A stretch of DNA of 64,000 nucleotides, from contig NC_080716.1 of the NCBI RefSeq assembly GCF_019097595.1, positions 9,597,401-9,661,400 of the forward strand. Reading direction: 5' to 3'. The notes beneath the pieces were generated by a model. It was not told the DNA's origin, did not search any database, and was given only the letters and a program-made list of their open reading frames with translations. Positions 26,610 through 37,483 of this stretch are shown here, one piece after another (positions within the stretch are counted from its first letter, which is position 1; each line of letters opens with the position of its first letter). The DNA comes from Hemibagrus wyckioides. Its lineage: Eukaryota; Chordata; Actinopteri; Siluriformes; Bagridae. The position numbers and the translations under genes are program-made.

Positions 26610-27034
26610 GCATGAGTGTTAGTTATCCATCACATGCCAGCAAAGAGGTAAAGAATAATAATTTATAAAGGTCAGCATGTTGCCATCAATGTTGCCAATT
26701 TGGACAGCAGGGGTTATTTTTGAGAAATGGCATCATAACTCTTCGTTCATCAAAGGCAGAAACTGCAGAGTGATTTAGTCTAACTTGCTCTGCTCTTCAG
26801 GTCATTTCTTTTCAATGGTTTTATGTATCTTATCATATTTACCATTTACAGATTCCACAAAGTCAGTTTTACCCTGATTTCATCCCTTTTGCCAGGCACT
26901 AGCAGTTCTTCCATATTGCATAACAGATTAAAAGTCAAAGATGACGCATTCTGCCTTTAAGATATGTGAAGCAAGGTGCTTTATCTTTTTCAAACTGATG
27001 CTTATGCACCGCTTTAGGAAAGATTTATTATCTG

Positions 27035-27200
27035 GTGTCACTCAGGTTCCTTTTGAGTCTGGTTCCTCTCAAGGTTTCTTCCTCATATCGTCTCAGGAAG
27101 TTTTTTCCTCGCTATTGTTGCCTCTGGCTTGCTGAATAGGGGTAAATATAAATTAAGATTTTCTGTTGTTAAAAGTGATATACAAATAAAATTGAAAGAG
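27035..27200 (+). repeat. Ostariophysan-type interspersed repeat fragment
   Basis: The block containing CCTTTTGAGTCTGGTTCCTC, TCAAGGTTTCTTCCTCATAT and GATATACAAATAAAATTGAA is a familiar high-copy repeat of catfish and related genomes. The orientation is forward and the 3' end is intact. The family name is not known to me. Confidence 0.7.
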
Positions 27201-27583
27201 ACGTATATCCATGGCATTCAGTAACTATCAGGATTATGGGATTCTTATGTTCTCTCTTTTTTTTATTCCAATGACGTGACTATTTTCAACAGAAGCCCAT
27301 ATGAATTAGAAAGAACTATTTGAAAATAATATTATAAACACAATAGAAGCTGCGGCTGGTTGTGGTAAGTTTGCCGACTTTTCTTTCTTAAGCCATACAA
27401 TTATCATTACTCTTCGTATTCGTTATTTTGGTTGGAGGATTTTAAGGAATAGGGTAATTTATATGAGCTTGTAGATTAGGATATACCATATAACTGGGCA
27501 CAGAGATCTTTTCGCATGTCGATCCAGAGCAGCAGCCGCCTTGTCCTCCTTCTCCTCTTCGATTCCAGCAAGGCGAGCCTGTG

Positions 27584-27620
<37 letters not shown>

Positions 27621-28190
27621 CACACACACTCACACAGATCATTGAAAGTGACATGGCAAATTTATGGCAATTTGTAGTAAATCTCCCTTTAATGATACCG
27701 TTTCATTCAGCAGCAAATGAGAATGGAGTGCATGTAAAATGGAGAAGGCTATTTAAGATGTAGCATTAGGCAGATGTCTGGATGGATGTGGGTGAGCGTG
27801 TCTGAGATTGGGACTGCCAGCTTTCTCTGTCTCTCTCTCTCTCTCTCTCTCCTCCCTCCCTTTCATTGCATTACTTCTCTCTTTCCTTAGCGTGTCCTCC
27901 GCTTCCTCGCGTATGGAAATGGGAATCCATCATGCCCTTTACACATCCGCCTGCACACAGCAATCTACATTACCCCTCACCCTCCCACACCCACATCCCA
28001 GATGCTCCCAAACCCCTCCACCTAATCAATTTGCCACCAACCGAGCGAGGGAGAGCAGGGTGGCAAACGGTACCAAAAGCAATCTTTATCTCTAGTGTAC
28101 AACCCCCCCTCAGTCTTCGACTGGTATTTATTCAATTTTCAACATCTCCCTTGCGCACTCAAGCCTCGTCTTCCTCTCTCGTCTTCTTCC

Positions 28191-28217
28191 TCTCTCTCTC
28201 TCTCTCTCTCTCGCTCT

Positions 28218-28269
<52 letters not shown>

Positions 28270-28270
28270 T
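28191..28270. repeat. CT microsatellite
   Basis: About 80 bases of CT with three single interruptions. Confidence 0.95.
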
Positions 28271-31204
28271 CTCTGACAGTCAAAGCATGCGCTTGGTTCA
28301 TCCAGAAAGTGTTTTCTTGAGATCTAGTAGCCTGGAATTAATTCTTGGCTATGACTGTGGCACTGATAAAAGAAAACCTCCTTCTTATAGCTTTGTCATC
28401 TCCCCACTCCTGAACCTTTCATAACCGCAGACCGTAAAGCCGTAGCTGGGGTTCCTTTTTCCTTTTCCTTATTTTCATCTTTGTTCTGGTGTCTCGTTAG
28501 CGAAAGCCAACTCAACCTCTATATGTCTCCTCTGTTCCTTCTGTCCCTGGCTTTGTCAGTCATATCAAAATGGGCTGACAGGACAGACTGAAAGCTTGCG
28601 CTGATGTGTTCGCACGACATTCCCTCCGACGCGCCGCCGTGACGCGGGAAAAAGTGTCTCCAGCCCTCCTTCTGCATCTCCCCATCTGTCTGTCTCTGTG
28701 TCTCCTTTCATCTTTTCTCTATGCTGTTCCCTCCAAGCCCCTTCTCTCTCTCTCTCTCTCTCTCTCTTGCTGTCTCTCTCTCACATAGCTGTCACTTTGA
28801 CAACAGGGCCTCAACATTGCCTCTCCTTGTTTTCTCTCTCTGGCAGTGATGGCTGCCTCTTCAAAAGTCATTCTCTCTCATTGTCACCCTGCATGGTGAA
28901 GCAGTAAAGAACAAGGAATAAAAATCTCTCGCACATGACACAGACCGTACCCCCACTGCCCCTGTTGTTTTTGAAGAGGTGTGAGACAGAGCCCGATGCC
29001 CTTGTTGTGTCTATAAACTTGCCTTTTAGCTACACAAATTCATCATTTCAATACATTGCAGCAAAGTAAAAGAGTGTGTAGATGATGTACTACTTAGAAA
29101 AAAAGGCCTTAGGAGAGTTAAGCATTCTTACTGTTGCTTCGGAGTTTGTTTCGGAACTACTTTTGCTTGAAAATAAACACTTTTAAGGATTTCTCTTAAG
29201 AGCGTATGAAGCAGTGAATGCTTTTCGGAAAGAGGAGACAGGAGAGAGGTTATCTCTGGCACCAGTGAAGTCTGCATCTCTAAATTTGCAGTTGTTAATG
29301 AATTGTTTTATTACTAAGTCACATGCCTGAACAAAAAAGTGTATTATTCACTTATTTTTTTGTATAGTTGAGCTTTCCTAGCTTCTCAAACCATTTGAGA
29401 AACCTAAAGCCAAGATGTTTTTTAGCATGATGTATAGAATTTGCTGGTTAAATTTAAAGGAAACTCACATGTAAGTTGATAAAAAAAACTGTCGGATAAA
29501 TGCACTGTTGGGGGTATAATACATTTCTGATATTAGATATAGATATTTAGCATTGTGAGCAGTCTCACAATCTGAAACATACAGTAGTTAACACTATTAT
29601 TTAGTCTATTACCCTCATGAGAATCAGACCAAAAGCAAAAAGGTTGGATTTTATGAGATCACCAAAATCACCCAAATGAAAGAAGTAGCACTAATTAAAC
29701 CACAGCATCCTGCATGGACTACATTCTTTGTCTTCTCCTTTTATTTTGAAGTTTTGGTTCGTAAACTGCACAAACTGCGAGCTTCCTATGGTGACGAGTC
29801 TCATCACTGGTATTTAAGAGTGGAAGATTTCACAGTGTGAGTGTTGTGAGGTAAATGTTGTGCAGTTTAAGGATACCTCCCGAGGGACAAACTGAAGAGT
29901 CTTTAGTGTGCGAGATGAATCCTTTTTACCATGCTTTTCAACTTGCCGGTGTAGTACACTTATGGTGTGTGTGTATGGGAGTGAGTAAGGGCCAGTGAGA
30001 TCCATTGTGCCATAGTGGTGGATTTATGATGCCGGGGGAGTGTGTTTATTATCTCACAACCAGTGCACTGCCTCCGATGGGGCAATTCATCCTCTTTCAA
30101 GGCCCTGTCCTGATTTGTGTTGTCTCTTTCACTTCCTCTCTCTGTCTCTCTCTCTATCTCTTTGCTCGGGTCTTGTAAGATCAATCACGTTAACTGCCCA
30201 AGAGGCAGGCATGAAGCTTATTACCTGCATGAGGGTGGAGCTAACTGCTGACTCCACCCTTACCTGTCATTCATGGTAGTTAGCTTTAATTCTCCTTTTT
30301 CACTAACCAGTATAACATATTAAATATATCAGACTGATGAAATCCCTTTTTTAAAAAAAAAAAAAGGACTCTCACACTCACATCCATCCCATTTTGCTTA
30401 GTGCTCCTCCTTCTCTGGTTGTAAGTGGCAGAGATGAGTAGACTTGCCAAATCGTGTTTCTGGATTAGGAGCTTGGGCAGATTAAATTTCAGTGCTTCAG
30501 CAGCGAACAAGGGACCCAAAGTGATATGACAAGGGTGATGTTTTCCCCCTCTGTCAGTGCAGCTGACCTCATCATTTCTCAGCATTAGAAATAACACAGC
30601 TGGACACAGCCATTACAGGACTAGTTCAAGGAAGAGGATATAAGGGTCATTATACTGTTGCATTTATGTATAGAAAAGAAGTACCTAGTTTGAATAACTG
30701 ACTGCACAGACGGAAGGAAAATATATCCCAAATAAGAAAAAAACAGATGCGCCAGTGTGTGTGCAGGTGTGTGCGAGACAGAGAGATGAGGAAGAGAAGA
30801 TAGAATAAGAGATATTAATGTTTCAGGCAGAGATCTGATTTGATGTGTCTGTCCCTATTGTCAGTGGATGCTTTAGCCGGCTCGTTTAATATTTCCTGCT
30901 TTCTAATCAGTCATCTTCAATCGGCTGTGTCCACGAGGCGGTGATTCAATGGAGACCCCCCCTCTCCCGTCGACCCCTCCCCCGCAGGCCGCACTTGAAA
31001 GAAATGGGGGGGGGTCTTCTGCCTCTTCACCCCCCCCCCACACACACACACACTCCCCTCCGCTTCTTTCTGCCTCCTTAATACAATGTTTACAAGCCGG
31101 CGCATTGTCCTCGACATATTTCAAAGTCCTAAGTGCCCAAGGCGCTTCACTGACAAATCAAATAATGGCAAAATCATTTATTTCCTCCTGCCTCAGCCAA
31201 ACTG

Positions 31205-31222
31205 TGTGTGTGTGTGTGTGCA

Positions 31223-31262
<40 letters not shown>

Positions 31263-31293
31263 CGAGTGAGACAGAGAGAAACAGAGAGAGAGT
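31205..31293. repeat. Compound GT/GA microsatellite
   Basis: GT run with one CA interruption, then an interrupted GA run. Confidence 0.95.
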
Positions 31294-31822
31294 AGAAGAA
31301 GAGAGGGTATGAACGACTGGATGAGCACATCCATGAGAATGATTACTTCAATAAAAAAATTATAACCCAAATCTGCTTAGCCGAGGTACTTTTGGACAGT
31401 AATTGTTTCAAATACAGCATGGCCCTGGGCTGCCAGGATTGAGTGGCACAGAGGGCACGGCTGCAGCAGCGAAAAACCGTTTTTTCATCTCCACATGATT
31501 AAAACTGTGATTTGTGTTGCTTCATGGACTTTTGTCTCAGCTGTCCTTTTAAATGCTTATTTAGGTTCTAAGCGAGGCGCCTCTGAGACTTGATCCTGAG
31601 CCGAAGTGAGAGCTGACGCATGGTGGACGAAAACAAGCTCTAAAAAAAATGGAAAAACACATTGAAATGTCCAGGAGATCATGTCTGCATGAAACATTAT
31701 GTACTTCTTTCAAAGCTAGTCCCTATAAATCTATATAAGTCCAGGTTTGGGCTCATGCTGTTGCTGAATGCCATTCTGTCATATTTATGATGATTTTTAA
31801 AATATTTCCCTTCTTTCTGCAG

Positions 31823-31871
31823 TAAGAACCCATCACCGAAGGATCTCAGCACAGCGCCTGGCACGCCCAAG
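31823..31871 (+). CDS. rnf220: rnf220 coding exon (49 nt)
   Basis: A small exon whose first base completes a Ser codon, after which 16 codons read KNPSPKDLSTAPGTPK. The mammalian protein has a closely similar stretch ending in APGTPK at the same place. The acceptor is TTTCTGCAG and the donor AAG|GTAAGG, both near consensus. It ends in phase 0, matching the next exon. It lies 5.7 kb from the previous exon. Confidence 0.93.
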
Positions 31872-32489
31872 GTAAGGTGGTCTTTTTGGTTCGAATGCCG
31901 TTAACAGCAATAAGAGCTCTTCTCCATTCTATTAAGCAGTACGAAGAGCCCCACTTAGCTATGAGAGAGGAATTATAGAATTATGCTCCTTTATTTCCTG
32001 CAGTAATGTATTTATGGAAAAGTGAGAGCTTAAGATGCTTTCCTGCTTAGCCTCATTAACAATCATATGGTAACTATGCCAGTGAGGGTTTATTGTTCTC
32101 TTCAGTCTAAATAGGAAGAGAGAGGATCGTGTTTGGCCTTATCTTCCACTCGGAATTTTTCTAAAGCTACTCTTCATACATCAATATGTTATTGACACGG
32201 TAGGGAGAGGGAGAGAAAAGGGAAAGAGTGAAAGTGAGATAAAGGAGAAAAAGAAGGAGAGATATGACATTTCATATCACTGGAGTCTTGCCAAATATGC
32301 AGGCCCAATTGGCACAAAAGTCTGCTCTTATCGCCGACTTCTGTAAAAGAGATTTACTGGTTCACATGTCACACGTAAACGATTAGATAGGGCTTTTAAT
32401 ATCAACTTAAACTAACATCAAGCCATACATGTAAAACTGACACTTTGAGCTCACTGAGCTCTATTTTACACTATATCTCTTTTCAAATG

Positions 32490-33010
32490 CCAGCTCAGAG
32501 AACGGTCTTATCTGAAGGAAGAAACCTTTAAACAGTGCAATGATTTTGATCGATGGGGCTTATAAGAGCAATTCACATCATTATTCCAGTCTGGATGAGA
32601 CCTGTGCCAGCGGCAAAGGGAAATGAGGTTCCGACCCATGCTTATGCAAAATCGGGCGCCTTAGAAAAAGTGGGCAAGGAAGTGGGCGAGGGGTAGAGTG
32701 CAGACGTGACCGAGCATTCCACAGCTAGCGTTTAGTATTCCTCAGCAGTGTGTGGAAAATGAAGAGGCCAACAGGGACTGGGGGTCCGCGCTAGCTGACG
32801 GATCGGGCCTGGCATGCTAGTTCTAAAGGGGATTAACCCCGTTCTGGCCCGATCTGCTTTTCACACTCCTCTTGAGCGCCCATTGCCATAGCGACTCCAT
32901 GCCAGCCCAGGCTGGCACTAATCCAGCGGGTCAGAGACCAAGTCCGTCGCCAAATTCCTCCGTTCCCATCGGCCTGAAATGAACAACTCGAATCGGCAAA
33001 ACAGCAACTG
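32490..33010. promoter_or_regulatory. Candidate conserved non-coding cluster
   Basis: About 500 bases free of repeats inside a 1.9-kb intron. It contains ATTGCCATAGCGACT at about 32880, similar to an RFX X-box, and paired GGCAC/GTGCC words. No coding frame was recognised. Confidence 0.3.
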
Positions 33011-33284
33011 ATGTCATGTTCAGATGTCATTATTTGCGACTATTCCTGCACTGCAAGCTGCGAACGATTAGAAATTTCTATATTGCAAGGCAGCTTTTCC
33101 ATTTTTCATACTCAATATACTGCACAGCCACATAAATGGTTTACACACACATATACGCACATTAATTCTCTCTCTTTCTCTGTCTCCCTCTCTTCCAATA
33201 TTCCCTAAGCTCCAAAGGCTTTGAGTTGGCAAATAAATTGTTTCCTGACCTTGCAATTCAAAAGCATAAGAAGCCATGCATAAT

Positions 33285-33480
33285 GTCTAATTTACTGTCC
33301 CCGTGGAGCGAGCCTGCCATTTTTCACATATTAATATTAGATTACAGTTGTCACCCACTAAAGCCGCTACCCCTCCTCTCGCTTTGATTAATTGGAGAGG
33401 ATTGTAAATACAAATATTTTATAGCGGGCTCATAAAAGGCTAGCCAGAGATCAAGACTCCTAGTAAAGAAAGTCGAGTTT
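33285..33480. promoter_or_regulatory. Candidate homeodomain-rich non-coding block
   Basis: Contains ATATTAATATTAGATTACAG and TTTGATTAATTGGAGAGG plus a TTTTATAGCGGGCTCATAAA segment with CDX/HOX-type TTTAT cores. No simple repeats. Conservation could not be tested. Confidence 0.3.
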
Positions 33481-33764
33481 ACGCTCCTGCCTTCCTTCAG
33501 CCATAGAACAAATGAAAACGCTTGCTTCTTTTTTTTTTTTTTTTATCAGAGAGACTTGTAATGAAAGTAGACCAAGTGGATCCTATGATGCTACCCAGTG
33601 TGGCGTCTTTATAGCCTTCTGGCTAACCTAAACCTAGTGCCCTTAAAACTGGTTCTATAGCATGGAGCGGCCCGTCAGAAATGATGAACTGGGCTGCGGG
33701 TGACATATTTATCCTGTGCATGACTGCAGACTGTTCATCTCTCAATGTCTCCTTCTTTCCTCAG

Positions 33765-33860
33765 TCTCTCCTGCTGTCAGTGCACATCAAGCGTGAGGGA
33801 GAGTCTCCAGTAATCTCACCGCTGTCCTCCGACGACCCGCACCATTCTGACAGATACCAG
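33765..33860 (+). CDS. rnf220: rnf220 coding exon: KREGESP block
   Basis: Exactly 32 codons in phase 0 at both ends. It encodes SLLLSVHIKREGESP followed by a Ser/Asp/His-rich run ending HHSDRYQ. IKREGESP resembles a sumoylation-type (psi-K-x-E) sequence, an inference from the motif only. The acceptor is CTTTCCTCAG and the donor CAG|GTGAGC. The symmetric phase means it could be skipped without a frameshift. In the short isoform proposed at 35779 this exon and everything upstream are replaced. Confidence 0.94.
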
Positions 33861-34808
33861 GTGAGCCAGGCAAAGAACCTGTTCAAAGAATGGCAATGAC
33901 ATACAGAACCAAAGCAGTGCTTTTACACACTCATGGATATATGAACCCATTTATTTAAGTTAGATTTATGGCTTCAGGGAAGCTTAAGATAGTGAATGAC
34001 AACTGCTCCTTACCAAAACAAAAGCAAAGATCTTGTAGATTAAAGGGCAATTAAGTGCAATGTCAAAGTAAGGATAGATTAGATATATGTGCTGCTGTGT
34101 CTACATGCGCTTTGCCATTTCCTCCTCTCATAATATCCTCCATCTTATCCCTGAATGGATCTGACTGCTGGCCACATTAACAGGGACAGAGATCTCTTCT
34201 CCCAATCTCCAGCTGCAGATTTGCTCAGGCCGTAATGTGTGCCCTGCTCTGATATGTAATCATGCATGGTTTAACCCCAGGCTAATCTCCACTGGCCTCC
34301 ACACACCATCCCGCCACGCCGATGTCCTTGAAATGTTTGTTTCTTGCCTTCTTCTATGGAGTTGTGGCTGGAAGAAATCGGGCCTCACCTTGACTGTCTC
34401 TCACTCTCAAACTGAGGGAGGATCTTCTCTGCTCAGACCAGAAGTCTAATATACACTGACTTAAAAAATGTTCTTCCTCTATGCTGGATTCTTATTAAAC
34501 CGCAAACAAAACTATAAACAGTCACATAAAGCTGATTAATCTAAGTATGTGAACTATCATGTTTTCATTATGATAATGCACCATAACATGATGAAAAAAA
34601 TGACACTTTCAAAAGAAATGGTTCTACACAGAATCTATAATGGTTCTATCACTTGCTTCATATATGGAAAAAGGTTCTTTATGTCAAATTATTTTGAAGG
34701 GTTCATTGAAAAGACCCCTGTAGGGGGGTGGGGGCGGGGGTGTGTGTTAAATATAAGTTATATTCTTTTCAAGTTCTTTTTAAAATCATTTAGGGCTTCT
34801 GTGATAGT

Positions 34809-34830
34809 GATAATAATAATAATAATAATA

Positions 34831-34869
<39 letters not shown>

Positions 34870-34892
34870 TATTATTATTATTATTATTATTA
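34809..34892. repeat. Palindromic AAT/ATT trinucleotide repeat
   Basis: About 18 AAT units switch at 34867 to about eight ATT units, so the array is self-complementary. Confidence 0.95.
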
Positions 34893-35185
34893 AAAAAAAT
34901 TAGACTAGAAAATATACAAAGTATAAAATTGTATATATTGATTAACTTATACCTCTTATTTGTGTTTAACAAATATAATAATCTATTTGATCTTTTCTAA
35001 TATATATAATTCCAAGACATGTCCTTTCAACACGTCTCAGATCAGTATCTATATAGTGAGATAATATAAAAAAAGTTCTTTGCTCTCTAAGGGTTCTACA
35101 TCAAACCATTTTCGGTAAAAAAAAAAAAATTCTATTGTCCAAATACATAACCCAAAGGTTCGATATAAAACCATAAGGAACCTCT

Positions 35186-35186
35186 T

Positions 35187-35214
<28 letters not shown>
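35186..35214. repeat. ATTT tetranucleotide repeat
   Basis: Seven tandem ATTT units. Confidence 0.95.
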
Positions 35215-35217
<3 letters not shown>

Positions 35218-35400
35218 AAGATTGTACTTAAAAGCAACTAGAAAAGTAGTAATGTAATATGCTACACATTAGAATTATGTGAAAAACTGATATGATATTT
35301 CTATGAATTGACATTATTTTCTGTATTGTTAATGTTAAGCTTCTCTAAAGTTCTACTCTTATGTGTTTATCATCACAAAGCAAAACACTAATGAAAGTTA

Positions 35401-35438
35401 TGTATTATATTATATTATATTATATTATATTATATTAG
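35401..35438. repeat. TATAT pentanucleotide repeat
   Basis: About seven tandem TATAT-type units, immediately upstream of the CpG-rich promoter candidate. Confidence 0.95.
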
Positions 35439-35459
35439 AATTACAGTTGAATGAAACTC

Positions 35460-35778
35460 TATTCACCGCGCTATTAAACCCCAGTAGACTCGCGCTTTGT
35501 CTCCCCCTAGCGGCGCGCTCTGGAACCTCACCTCTGCGTCGCCCGACCTTTGACTGTGACGCACGCTGGCCACGTGACTCATGGCCAAGATGGCGCTTGT
35601 TCGCTGAATCGAGCCGCTTGTTACTATAGTAATGTTTCCCCCCAAATCCTTTCGCATCCTTTTTTAAACTGAAAACGCAGGCCTTTGCCGGCTTCTGAGG
35701 AATGCCACACACACCTCATCGTCCATTTAGCGACATGCGTTTTTGGACTTTCGGTGCGTTATCGCGGGAGCGGTAGAA
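35460..35778 (+). promoter_or_regulatory. Intragenic CpG-rich promoter candidate for a short RNF220 isoform
   Basis: I count about 17 CpG dinucleotides by eye in 35461-35640, against a strongly CpG-poor surrounding intron, with roughly ten more before 35780. A CACGTGAC E-box (USF/CLEAR type) at 35571-35578 is followed within 15 bases by CAAGATGGCGC at 35586-35596, the classic YY1 initiator-type motif usually found at or just after transcription starts. A short coding exon with a strong start codon and consensus donor follows directly (35779-35814). No TATA box is apparent. The role as a promoter is inferred from composition and motifs. Confidence 0.7.
35735..35776 (+). other. Upstream ORF in the short-isoform leader
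   Basis: An ATG at 35735 opens a 13-codon frame, out of frame with the main start, that ends at a TAG at 35774-35776, two bases before the main ATG at 35779. If transcription starts near the YY1 motif at 35586, this upstream ORF lies in the 5' UTR and could tune translation by reinitiation. It is visible as sequence only; no conservation can be judged. Confidence 0.35.
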
Positions 35779-35814
35779 ATGGAAGAGGAGGTGAAAACAA
35801 ATGGCAAAAGAGAA
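35779..35814 (+). CDS. rnf220: Alternative first coding exon of rnf220 (short isoform)
   Basis: An ATG with G at -3 and G at +4 (strong context) starts 12 codons reading MEEEVKTNGKRE. They end in phase 0 at a consensus donor, GAA|GTAAGG. The next exon at 35969 begins in phase 0, so splicing is in frame and yields MEEEVKTNGKRE-TFLRVRANRQ and onward to the RING. An in-frame TAG at 35728-35730 shows the frame is closed upstream. The product would have 307 residues without the cassette exon or 357 with it, and would lack the first zinc-finger-like block and the KREGESP region. The CpG-rich patch just upstream is its likely promoter. It is predicted from sequence alone, but start context, donor and phase all agree. 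Confidence 0.72.
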
Positions 35815-35968
35815 GTAAGGGCTCCAGTTTGCTGTTGAATAAATTGTTGCACAATCCGGTGCCATCCGGCTTTAATACGCTTCAGCGCGTGGAAGCGGAC
35901 TCATTTCACAAAAAGTTGGCACTCTGACTTTTTTAACTGATGTTTTCTTTTTTCTTTCTCACCTGCAG

Positions 35969-36011
35969 ACATTTTTGCGAGTGCGGGCAAACAGACAAAC
36001 ACGACTGAATG
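35969..36011 (+). CDS. rnf220: rnf220 coding exon: TFLRVRANRQTRLN block
   Basis: A 43-nt exon of 14 codons plus one base. It encodes TFLRVRANRQTRLN, a highly conserved basic RNF220 segment, and the final G starts an Ala codon completed by the next exon. The acceptor TTTCTTTCTCACCTGCAG is strong and the donor is ATG|GTACGT. It can accept either the upstream KREGESP exon or the alternative first exon at 35779, both phase 0. It ends in phase 1, as both possible downstream exons require. Confidence 0.94.
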
Positions 36012-36289
36012 GTACGTAATGTTCCCATCACCACCTCTAATGTGCTGCTGTCGCCTAATTAACATATCTAACTAATTATGTATCTAGCTATTAGTCCATT
36101 AGCCTCCCTATACACTAATTACTTCATGTCCAGTGAGTACCAGTTTTCATTTGGACTTGGAGCTGAGGAGTTTATTGAACTTTAGGTTGGAATCAATTAG
36201 AAACAAGAGACCATGAATCATGGTGGTATGAATCGACGCTTTAAGAAACACACACATGATGGAAAAACCTTTGTTGCGTCCTTCACAGA

Positions 36290-37483
36290 TATACATGTCA
36301 GCCATAATATTATGACCACCTGCCTAATATTTTGTACATCTCTACATCAAGTGTCACTAAAACAGCTCTGACTCATCCAGGCTTGGACTCCACGAGATCC
36401 CTGAAGGTGTGCACCAAGACGTTAGCAGCAGACCCCTTATGGGGGGAGTGGTAGCTTAGTGCTGATCGGACGGTTGTGATTTCGGACCCCAGGACCACCA
36501 AGCTGCCACTGTTGGGACCCTCAAACAGACCCTTAACACTAAAACAGCTCTGACTCCAGAAGATCCCTGAAGGTGTGCTGTGGTATCTGGCTAGCAGCAG
36601 ACCCTTTATGGGGGATATGGTAGCTTAGTATTTAGTGTTTGCCCCTGAGCAAGGCCCCTAACCCTCAAACAGGCCCTTAACACTAACACAGCTCTGACTT
36701 GTCCATGCTTGGTAGCATGCTTAGTGTTTAAGGTGTTGGACCACTGATTGACGACTGAAGGTTGTCGCTCTGGATAAAGGGCGTCTGACAAATGCTAGAA
36801 ATGTAAATGTTTATGTCCTGTAAGTTGTGAGGTTGCGTCACTATGGATGGACTTGTTTGTTCAGAACATTCCAGATGCGCTTGATCAGAGCGAATCAACA
36901 CCTATCAAGTGTTTCAGGTTGTTTCAAGTGTGACAGTTTTCTTTAAAACACTGTTGCTGTGAAGGGGTAGAGTATGGTATGTGTCAAAGTAATATCCACA
37001 TGAAAACCAGGACCTGGTCAGAGCATCACACTGCCTATTCTAGCTTGCCATATTGCTCATAGTGCATCTTGGGGCTATTTCTTCCCCAGTTAAGGGACGC
37101 ACACACACTCAGCCATCATCATGCAACAGAAAACATGATGCATCAGACCAGGCCACTTATTCCATTCTATGGTCCAGTTCTGATGCCCACACGGCCATCA
37201 TCATAGACATTCTGACCAGTCTACAGCTACGCAGTCCCATACACAGCAGGCTGGGATGCACTGATTACGCATCTGTGTGATGTGCTGGATAAAATAAAAT
37301 GTTCAATGGAGGCCTCAACTTAAAGGATCTGCTGTTAACTTGTTGGTGCCAGATACCACAGCACACCTTCAGAGGGCTTGTGTAGTCCATGCCTTGATGG
37401 ATCAGAGCAGTTTTGGTGGCACAAGGAGAACCTACACAGTATAAGGCAGGTGGTTTTAATGTTATGGCTGATTGGTGTATGCT
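36290..37483. mobile_element. Fold-back Tc1-derived composite in an rnf220 intron
   Basis: The left end reads CAGCCATAATATTATGACCA at about 36300. The right end is its inverted partner, TTTTAATGTTATGGCTGATT, at about 37450-37475. Internal sequence matches the transposase 3' region of the element at 61.7 kb (for example GATCCCTGAAGGTGTGC near 36395 and TGGATGGACTTGTTTGTTC near 36844). The same transposase end appears again in the opposite orientation at 37300-37440 (GGTGCCAGATACCACAGCAC). The insertion is thus two Tc1 ends in inverted arrangement around a diverged centre. No coding capacity remains. Confidence 0.8.
36357..36800 (+). repeat. Tandemly duplicated Tc1/SINE chimera
   Basis: AACAGCTCTGACT recurs near 36360, 36541 and 36685, and the string running from AGATCCCTGAAGGTGTGC to AGCAGACC recurs 181 bases apart. 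Interleaved is sequence typical of teleost tRNA-derived SINEs: GGTAGCTTAGT, then ACCACCAAGCTGCCACTG, and finally CGCTCTGGATAAAGGGCGTC near 36767 with a tail GAAATGTAAATG. A SINE seems to have inserted in the Tc1 copy, followed by local tandem duplication. Confidence 0.55.

Larger units (their letters stand above)
26123..31822 (+). other. rnf220 intron (5.7 kb)
   Basis: Bounded by GTAGAC and TTTCTGCAG. It holds CT tracts near 26577, 27830, 28190 and 28745, AC/GT tracts near 27583 and 31205, a teleost interspersed-repeat fragment at 27035-27200, and unremarkable AT-rich sequence. No additional in-frame exon with good borders was seen. Confidence 0.85.
31872..33764 (+). other. rnf220 intron (1.9 kb)
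   Basis: Bounded by GTAAGG and TTTCCTCAG. It is almost free of microsatellites and repeats between 32490 and 33480, where the sequence has balanced composition and homeodomain-type TAAT cores, as expected of conserved non-coding DNA. No exon was recognised. Confidence 0.85.
33861..35968 (+). other. rnf220 intron (2.1 kb) containing an internal promoter
   Basis: Bounded by GTGAGC and CACCTGCAG. It contains an AAT/ATT palindromic repeat at 34809-34892, ATTT and TTATA repeats at about 35185-35440, and, at its 3' end, the CpG-rich promoter candidate and alternative first exon. Confidence 0.85.

Noticed and set aside
35363..35629. Open frames on both strands over the CpG-rich patch
   Set aside because: Stop codons are sparse because of high GC content. 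The patch is better explained as a promoter and 5' leader.
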